DNA of 64,000 bases from positions 5,828,013 to 5,892,012 of the forward strand of contig BCJU01000001.1 of assembly GCA_001600355.1 (NCBI GenBank), read 5' to 3'. Positions within the stretch are counted from its first letter, which is position 1. Each line of letters opens with the position of its first letter. This DNA comes from Meira nashicola. Its lineage: Eukaryota; Basidiomycota; Exobasidiomycetes; Exobasidiales; Brachybasidiaceae. Shown here piece by piece: positions 59,001-64,000 of the stretch. Position numbers and translations under genes: made by a program. Below the pieces are notes generated by a model, which worked only from the letters and a program-made list of their open reading frames with translations, did no database searches and had not been told where the DNA came from.

Positions 59001-59230
59001 GCAATCGTATGTTGGTAGCCACGATTAGCGTATCTTTATTCGTTCAATTGCTATTAATCTACTTTCCTCCTCTTCAAGGTATTTTCCAAACAACCTCTTT
59101 AAGCTTCTCTGATTTATCTTTACTGTTTTTTGTCGCATCTATTGCTTTCGCTGCTCATGAATTGCGTAGAAGGTGGGAAAGAAGGCAAAGTGCAACAGAA
59201 GCCTTACATTGGGAATCAGGCGTGGTATAA
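56009..59230 (+). CDS. PMR1: Golgi Ca2+/Mn2+ P-type ATPase Pmr1
   Basis: Pumps Ca2+ and Mn2+ into the Golgi lumen, supporting glycosylation and metal detoxification. The 1073-residue single-exon protein has the cation-ATPase N-terminal domain (GPNEFAVKPQDPTYMKFLEQ), TM1-TM2 (FKEPLIMLLLGSAVVSGLMG), the A-domain TLTGEIKP near 312 and TM4 VAAIPEGLP. The phosphorylation motif CSDKTGTLT has its Asp at 497, and the hinge reads MTGDGVNDAPALK (near 800). TM6 reads NILMDGPPSQSLGVDP, with the Asn/Asp ion ligands of the single-site SPCA class. QRSEKSLEALNKLVPHYCH is strongly Pmr1-like. The N-terminal tail of about 150 residues before the ATPase domain is longer than in yeast (950 total) and low in complexity; no EF-hand is evident there. 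Confidence 0.96.
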   Translation: MAGHGSSSAPYSNGRYPYGTTDQNNTLGDDPYNQRGKGSFEGPRTAGFLGHAKEGPGLDGISYAYASKQNRSLRSAGDAVTSFLGLVNPTSSSSHTERYAFSTTLRRATPHDTDFNTLPSSSYPPEQITLNVQNPPEGETPSFIATQQTYDSLLQSYSLPPTHLEHGLRSSDVPHRRHLAGGPNEFAVKPQDPTYMKFLEQFKEPLIMLLLGSAVVSGLMGEWDDAISIALAVVVVITVGFIQEQRSEKSLEALNKLVPHYCHLLRDGQTNTILANELVPGDVVTFATGDRVPADVRICEAVSLEIDESTLTGEIKPRKKTADVVNAAALSPDLNAKSHDGINASAATQNGSLSTSINERENIAFMGTLVRSGYGRGIVVGTGSKTEFGKVFSMVDEVQEKRTPLQLSMDELAKKLSMISFVIIGFICIIGILQHKEWLEMFTIGVSLAVAAIPEGLPIVVTVTLALGVLRMSHRKAIVKRLPSVETLGCVSVVCSDKTGTLTANQMTVVRSFTVDEGSLDLTSHLPHSPSQALSRMLLVGNLCNNSYRDERGNHVGQATDVAMVNILRNFGLEDRRPFFRRTHEEPFDSEKKYMSVTGSISSGSNTINTTNSINAKVEEMTYVKGAFEIILEKCSFYIAKDGRRVTLDDAARQKVQEGAHQMSSQGLRVLATAQGGSMALDTRTLTLCGLQGLQDPPRPGVKEAIAALQRGSVQVVMITGDAETTAVAIARQLGILSISSSSNAAIGTSVMTGKQLDTLSQRQLQDRINSINVFARTNPRHKMRIVEALQSHGHIVAMTGDGVNDAPALKMADIGISMGKGGTDVAKEAADMILVDDNFATILPAVEEGKGIFYNIQNFLSFQLSTAVAALTLITLCTALGLKLPLNPMQILFINILMDGPPSQSLGVDPVDSAIMKKPPRKRSDPIITKRLIMRILFSASLIVLGTIWIYVGELTGDGFADARDQTMTFTCFVLLDLTSAIQSRGLRVPLLPHQGGNRMLVATISVSLFVQLLLIYFPPLQGIFQTTSLSFSDLSLLFFVASIAFAAHELRRRWERRQSATEALHWESGVV

Positions 59231-59490
59231 AAGTTTCACTATATATATGCAATGTACTACTCTAATTTCATTCCATCGCGATCAATCAATAATTTAATTG
59301 CACTTATATATTTGCTGTTGTAGTACGTAATCGGCAATCTTCTAAGAGGACAATTTAAGCAATAACATTTACTGAATCTTTATTGCAGAAAGTGGATACA
59401 TTTGGCAAGATAAGCGAGCGAAATTATTACATGATGTACAAGGAAGGGGGGAGAGGATAATCTACTTTGATTCTGTCGTAAGCATTTGAC

Positions 59491-60714
59491 CTAAATGCGC
59501 GGAGTGCCATCATCGTGATCTTCTTCGTGTTTGGCTAAAGTTTGTGTCTTTTCAAGTTTCGGATCACCTCGCAACGTTTCACCGCTATCACGACGTTTAT
59601 CTTCATCTTCGTCTTCGTCAACATCTCTACGTACGCTCCTACTGCTTCCCGGTCGATTGGCGCGAGGAACATTATTTTCGTATGAATATCGTTGCTGTTG
59701 TTGTCCTCCGCCAACATCATAACCGTATTCTTCACCTATAGGCGTTTTTGCATCAAAATCAACATCATCCATCGATGGGCGTACCTTATACTCTGGAGGC
59801 GGCGGAGCACCATTAGGAGGCGCATACATATTGGGCTGCATTGGTGGAGGAGGATAACTGTGTTGTGCTTCGGGATCGTAAGGCATACCTGAGCCACCTT
59901 GCCAATTTCCATATTGTTGTTGTTGTTGTTGTGCAAATTGCGAACTTGCAGGAAGTTTACTACGAACGCTACTTGGATCTGAAAGTTGTCTAGCATATGC
60001 AAAAGCGAAAAGACAAAAGATTGTACCGATGATAGAAGTAACGATCAACCATATAATTTCCCATGTTCGTGATCGTGACCAAAGTGTGGCGCAATACGTA
60101 TTTGCATCACTTGATGACATTGGCGTATTATTATTGTTATCCGACCAAAACCAGCCAGGATTATTAACATTTTCAGCGCCTGTATAATAAGCTGTACAAC
60201 TTGAGATAACTTCACTCTTGTAGGCAAAGATGACAATCACGCCAATTACTTGAGATGCCACAACGGCTCCAAAACCGATCAAAGATAAGAAAGAGTATGT
60301 CCTTGCAAGTGGTAATTTTTGACTGTAAGTTGATACAAGTCCAAAAATTTCAATGCCCGCAGCTGCCATGAACAAAATACCTTGTATGATTGTGAATAAT
60401 TTGTATTTACCAGATACACCTGTTTGACCTGAAGTTTTAAAATCTTGAATGCCTAACAAGATGAGATAGCACAAAGAGATGAAGCATGCAAAGAGCAGAA
60501 TAGGTCTCAAAGAATGAGGGTAAGTCTTGTTCAATACTCGATAATAGGTTGGTGGAGGACCAACAGGTGGTGCCGAACGAGTTTCTGCCTGTTCTGCCAG
60601 GTAGGGTTGATGTGGTGCATAATCATATGGTCTTGGATAATAATTATCACCGTTACCATTCATTTCATTTGGGCTATTATCATGGCCACCATAGCCTTGT
60701 TGAGTTGTAATCAT
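59491..60714 (-). CDS. Four-pass membrane protein, family unknown
   Basis: I start it at ATG 60714 (MITTQQGYGG), because the open stretch upstream has no ATG. The product is 407 residues. A Tyr/Pro/Asn-rich N-terminal tail of about 65 residues precedes four hydrophobic segments: RPILLFACFISLCYLILLGI; LFTIIQGILFMAAAGIEIFG; FGAVVASQVIGVIVIFAYKS; and EIIWLIVTSIIGTIFCLFAF. The loop between the third and fourth contains two or more cysteines and Asn-rich sequence (CTAYYTGAENVNNPGWFWSD), probably lumenal or extracellular. The C-terminal tail is long, Gln/Pro/Tyr-rich then charged (DVDEDEDEDKRRD). The topology resembles MARVEL or SUR7-type fungal membrane proteins, but I cannot assign it. PQQQ/YPPPP-type tails suggest protein-protein contacts in the cytosol. 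Confidence 0.7.
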   Translation of the reverse strand: MITTQQGYGGHDNSPNEMNGNGDNYYPRPYDYAPHQPYLAEQAETRSAPPVGPPPTYYRVLNKTYPHSLRPILLFACFISLCYLILLGIQDFKTSGQTGVSGKYKLFTIIQGILFMAAAGIEIFGLVSTYSQKLPLARTYSFLSLIGFGAVVASQVIGVIVIFAYKSEVISSCTAYYTGAENVNNPGWFWSDNNNNTPMSSSDANTYCATLWSRSRTWEIIWLIVTSIIGTIFCLFAFAYARQLSDPSSVRSKLPASSQFAQQQQQQYGNWQGGSGMPYDPEAQHSYPPPPMQPNMYAPPNGAPPPPEYKVRPSMDDVDFDAKTPIGEEYGYDVGGGQQQQRYSYENNVPRANRPGSSRSVRRDVDEDEDEDKRRDSGETLRGDPKLEKTQTLAKHEEDHDDGTPRI

Positions 60715-60984
60715 GATCGGTTTTGAATTGATTGATTGATGATAGGAGGAGGTTGGAAACAAGGATAGGATGTTGACATACGTAAATGAAGTCAACCTTT
60801 TTTTTCATTTAGGCACCGAATATGTACGTTGTGCATAAGGGCTGTGCACTTGTTATTCAAGCAATAAAAACCCCTTTTTTAATTCGCGTTTCCTCTCTCA
60901 CCACCCACTTCTTGCCGTTTTGGCCGAGCCTGTGTTGTTCTTTCGGATTAGCGTATGTGTGAGCGCTACGCGTAAGCTACTTTT

Positions 60985-62665
60985 TTCCATTTGGATCCAA
61001 ACGTGATCACTTTCTCGAGATCCGAGCGGCTGCCAGTAAAACTTCTGGACAAATGATTGAATCAATAGCAACACTTTTTCAGCTTTAATCTTGGCTTTCA
61101 TATCTTTTTGGTCATTTACATTTGTCGTCCTTGCCCTGCAATGATGGTTATGGTATATTTTGTTCAAAAACGTGCAACAGTTTGGCATTTGATGGATATG
61201 GAAAATATGGCAAAAGCAGGAAAAGTGTTGGAGAGCAATCTCTTCAAGCGATCACAACAGTTAAAGCATTCAATTTTCAGTCTAGGAAATTGTACGAGCT
61301 TATGCAATCGATTCATAAAACCATCATTGCTTGGAACATACTTGCTTAGGTTTATGGTGGAAGACTGGGTGTGATGGCTTGGATGGGATTGATGATGTTT
61401 GCAACAGGTTTTTGGTATGGTGGTTATTTCGTTCAATCCAACAAAGCAACACCCGGTCAAGTCTTTACCACTTTTAGGAGTTGTGTAATCGTAGGAAATA
61501 CAATAGGTCCAATGATTCAACGTCTAACGTTTCTTGAATTAGGTAAAGTTGCAGCCGCAAGTTTAACAAAGATTGTTCAACCTGCAGAAGAAAAAGATCG
61601 AACTCAAAAAACTCAAATAGGTTGGACAAAAACAAAGATTAGCGTTTACGAGAGCGATTATAAGTAATCCTAGATGAAGCAACAAGTGCATTGGATATAA
61701 CTAATCGATCTTCAGTTGTGGCTTTAATTCGACAATGGCGTAAGAATAAGACAACAATCATTATTACTCATGATTAGAAGCAAATCGATCAAGAAGATTA
61801 TGTGTATATGATGGAATCGGGTAAAATTGTTGAACATGATTATAGAACTCAACTTGAACATATTCAAGGAGGCAGATTTGCACGTCAGATTGAAGAAGAA
61901 GGGCAAGAAGATATAGGAAAAGATATTCCAAGTCCAACTGGCATGGAATGGCGTGCGTCTAAAGCATCATTAAATCAAACTTCATTCGCAGCTTCTCAAC
62001 AGCAGTTTCTCGCGCAAAGACAGCATCATCGTGCTTCACGATGGGCTGCTAGCATCTTTCCTGGAGGCGGATGGGAGGAATACATGACAGATGTTGTTCC
62101 GGTCCGAGAAACACATATTCCTAATAGACTGATTAGTAGAGAAGTGATGATGGCATCAGAAAATTTACCAAATTATCCATCACCTTCTGTTACTCGAATT
62201 ACACATACTTCCATTTCAAGTTTGACATTGACTGGAGCAGGTAGTGTTGGACATCATGCGAAATTGAGACCGCTTAGATTACCGCAAGAATAACAAATTC
62301 GCAATGTGGTACAAGATGGAATGCAACAAAGTTTGAAGAATAGTAGCATTACCGTTAGTGCTCGTAGACCCGATCAACCTCTACGAAAGATGTGGAGTGT
62401 AAATGAATTGGATCAATACACCGTTCATGTGCAAGAATATGATGAAGTTCAACAACAAGTACCTCACGATAAATGAAAGGCAAAAGAAGATTGCATATAC
62501 GATGTGGACGAAAAGGGCGAAGATATGAAGGAACAAAGCAGTGTATCTTTCAGTCGTCTATTCTTTAGAGCTCTACGAATCATCTGGATAACATTACCAA
62601 AGAAGATTCTATTTCTAGTTGGTCTGTTGTGCACAATTCTTGGCGGATGTGTTCAACCAAGGTAA
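60985..62665 (+). pseudogene. Relic of a full-size ABC transporter (Ste6/MDR-like)
   Basis: Fragments of an ABC-B exporter in the correct order but broken. The first transmembrane domain is represented by SGQMIESIATLF (near 61043), LILAFISFWSFTFVVLAL (61085 onward, shifted frame), EQSLQAITTVKAFNFQSRKL (near 61235) and LTKIVQ (near 61570). Next comes Walker B/D-loop VILDEATSALD (61664 onward), then TTIIITHD and a linker, then the start of the second half (FRALRIIWITLPKKILFLVG, near 62566). Walker A, Q-loop and signature of the first NBD are missing, and the 5' and 3' ends are absent. Stops interrupt the main frame at 61347, 61775, 62291, 62474 and 62663, and the reading frame changes at least three times. 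IRQWRKNKTTIIITHD and QIDQEDYVYMMESGKIVEHD match the Ste6 a-factor exporter style best. No functional product is possible. Part of the damage could be consensus error, as N bases lie just downstream. Confidence 0.75.
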
Positions 62666-62964
62666 AGCAAAAGATAAACGGCAGAGTGTCTCCCAAACAG
62701 AAAACGAGCGATGCATAGGTATGCGAATGAAAGGTATTGACATGCCCGTCTTTTGTTCTTNATTTGAAACACCCTGCCAGGCGAAAGAAGCAATCGCAGA
62801 AGAAAAGGTAATAAAGACCCAATCNGCTATCAATTGGATGGAGGNTGGAANTGTAATTGTTCAAGCNAGCGTAAAACTTCATCTGCTGTCTCTGGACCAG
62901 GAGCACGTTGCAGAGAAGATGGTGCTAAACGTGAAATACTTGGAGATGGCAAGTGATGATGTTG
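62666..62964. other. Ambiguous stretch with five N bases between the ABC relic and the right-edge gene
   Basis: N occurs at 62761, 62825, 62845, 62851 and 62867. The right half reads on the minus strand as QHHHLPSPSISRLAPSSLQR and continues in frame past the TAA at 62965-62967, so it may be a former C-terminus of the adjacent minus-strand gene. Nothing else can be supported. Confidence 0.4.
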
Positions 62965-64000
62965 TTATTGAAATACTTGTTTAGAATTTTCTTGATGCAT
63001 ATTGACATTCATCGTTGGACTATAGAATTGACCATATCCTGGACCTTTTGCGGGAGCATTGCCGTAGGTGGGCGGCAAGGAATGATGAGCTGAATGATGA
63101 TGAGATGGAATTCCACCAACGTGCTGCATTCCACCACCGCCGCCAAGCATGGACGCATTGAACGGGACACCATGTGTACCACTAAAGCTATTACTGCCAC
63201 GCACATGATGGTGATGAGTCGCACTTCCGAAACTACCACTACTACTGCTACCAGTCATTACTCTCTAGGATGACCTGCCGACATTGCTTGTTGAATCACT
63301 TGTTGTGCGGCTAGAGCTCCAATGTCAAGACTTTGTGCACGATGAGAATACGCTCTAGATTTACGTAATGTATTCACTCTATCTTCAAAGCCCATCGCAT
63401 CTCCATACATTGCTCTACCAACATCATCAGAAAAGCGGGTGACATGTTGTGGAAAAGCGATTCCGGCAGAGGATGGTGTCGATGGTTGGGTATGAGAAGT
63501 AGCATTCGAAGACAAGAAAGATGGTCCTGGCGGTTGATTTGTTCGAATTTGACAGGTCGTAGGGGATCCCCATACCTCACTACCACCGAAAGCAGCGCTA
63601 GTACGTAATGCATCTTGGTATGGGCTCGAGTACATTGTTGACTTGGGCATCACGCCAGAAGTGGATAATGGCACTTCTTGTTGTTGTAATTGTTGTTGTT
63701 GTTGCATTTGCATTTGTTGACGATTGTAGCGTGCAGAAGGGTCGGTCTGAAACGAGTCTGTTGATTCGGCAGCTTGTGGTACGGAGATGAGCTTATTAGC
63801 GAAATGATGAAAACTTGATGCGAATGAGTCGGCTCGGTTCCTTTCAGCAGCGCGGTAAAATTTGAATATTACGGCCGATCAAAAAGTCCTCCAAAGCATC
63901 CTTTGCTGCAGGTAAGAAATCTACACTACTCCTATTCAATCGAAGCTTGAAGACAATGTCACTTGCTGGAGGTGTAGTCCTACCCTGAACAGGAGCAGTT
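62965..64000 (-). pseudogene. Frame-disrupted gene or low-quality CDS, partial at right edge
   Basis: I do not recognise the protein. Reading leftward from base 64000, one frame encodes TPPASDIVFKLRLNRSSVDF, then AKDALEDFLIGR. It stops after about 51 codons (near 63845). A frame offset by one base begins around 63880 and reads KFYRAAERNRADSFASSFHH, then a Gln-rich region (QMQMQQQQQLQQQ), Ser/Pro-rich sequence and RAQSLDIGALAAQQVIQQAM, ending in TAA at 63258-63260. A third frame overlaps it by one base and encodes Gly/Ser/His-rich sequence to 62965. The three pieces read as one protein broken by two single-base shifts. Introns at these places are not convincing. Either a decaying gene or consensus errors would explain it; the N bases nearby favour caution. 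Confidence 0.5.

Noticed and set aside
60900..62665. RIP-like (C to T) mutation as the cause of the stops in the ABC relic
   Set aside because: Any TAA, TAG or TGA is one C-to-T change from CAA, CAG or CGA, so the stops are not evidence. Without an intact relative no mutation spectrum can be judged.
63230..63260. Intron at the frame change near 63258
   Set aside because: A GTAATG donor and an AATAG acceptor can be proposed, but they would remove low-complexity sequence with no better protein; a one-base shift is simpler.

Overview
The window is nuclear DNA of a fungus. It carries the fungal lysine (alpha-aminoadipate) enzyme LYS12, a vacuolar SLC12 transporter of the VHC1 type, a GPI-anchored Ser/Thr-rich wall protein, and fungal spliceosome, capping, proteasome and Golgi genes. 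Introns are few and short (67-84 bp in the six I can place), with GTRNGT-type donors (GTATGT, GTAAGT, GTGAGT) and AG acceptors, and most genes, even those over 3 kb, are single uninterrupted frames. An intron-poor basidiomycete (Ustilaginomycotina-like) is my best guess, but that is inference from gene style and not a database result.

Layout. 0-10 kb: the 5' end of a formate dehydrogenase gene leaving the window, then ESA1 (histone acetyltransferase) divergent from HSH155/SF3B1, LYS12, and a three-exon HMG-box gene. 10-13.9 kb: a gene-poor interval with two tandem, intron-containing genes for small secreted eight-cysteine proteins and a three-exon CYSTM gene. 13.9-35 kb: an MFS-like membrane protein, SEN2, mitochondrial bL27, VHC1, a metaxin-like protein, the SRS2 helicase, POP4, CEF1, a GPI-anchored protein and CEG1. 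35-60 kb: glucosidase II alpha, an unknown Ser-rich protein, a probable SLD3, an HMT1-type ABC transporter, AIM22, RPT5, an unusual FAD oxidoreductase, GCD6, PMR1 and a four-TM protein. 61-64 kb: a decayed relic of a full-size (Ste6-like) ABC transporter, a short stretch with five N bases, and a frame-disrupted gene running off the right edge.

Most of the window is housekeeping: RNA processing (HSH155, CEF1, CEG1, SEN2, POP4), genome maintenance (ESA1, SRS2, SLD3-like, HMG box), protein quality and secretion (RPT5, ROT2, PMR1, GCD6) and mitochondrial functions (bL27, AIM22, metaxin-like). Genes are mostly arranged as divergent pairs sharing 230-430 bp promoters and convergent pairs separated by as little as 31-33 bp. 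The palindrome ACGCGT recurs in intergenic DNA (11 sites found by eye), often as ACGCGTAAA or ACGCGTAC, and looks like a shared promoter element.

The least ordinary items are the tandem cysteine-rich peptides, the FAD oxidoreductase with a ~370-residue disordered insert and lost flavin-binding residues, the ABC relic, a proteasome RPT5 whose C-terminal HbYX motif has Phe for Tyr, and the recurrent ACGCGT element.
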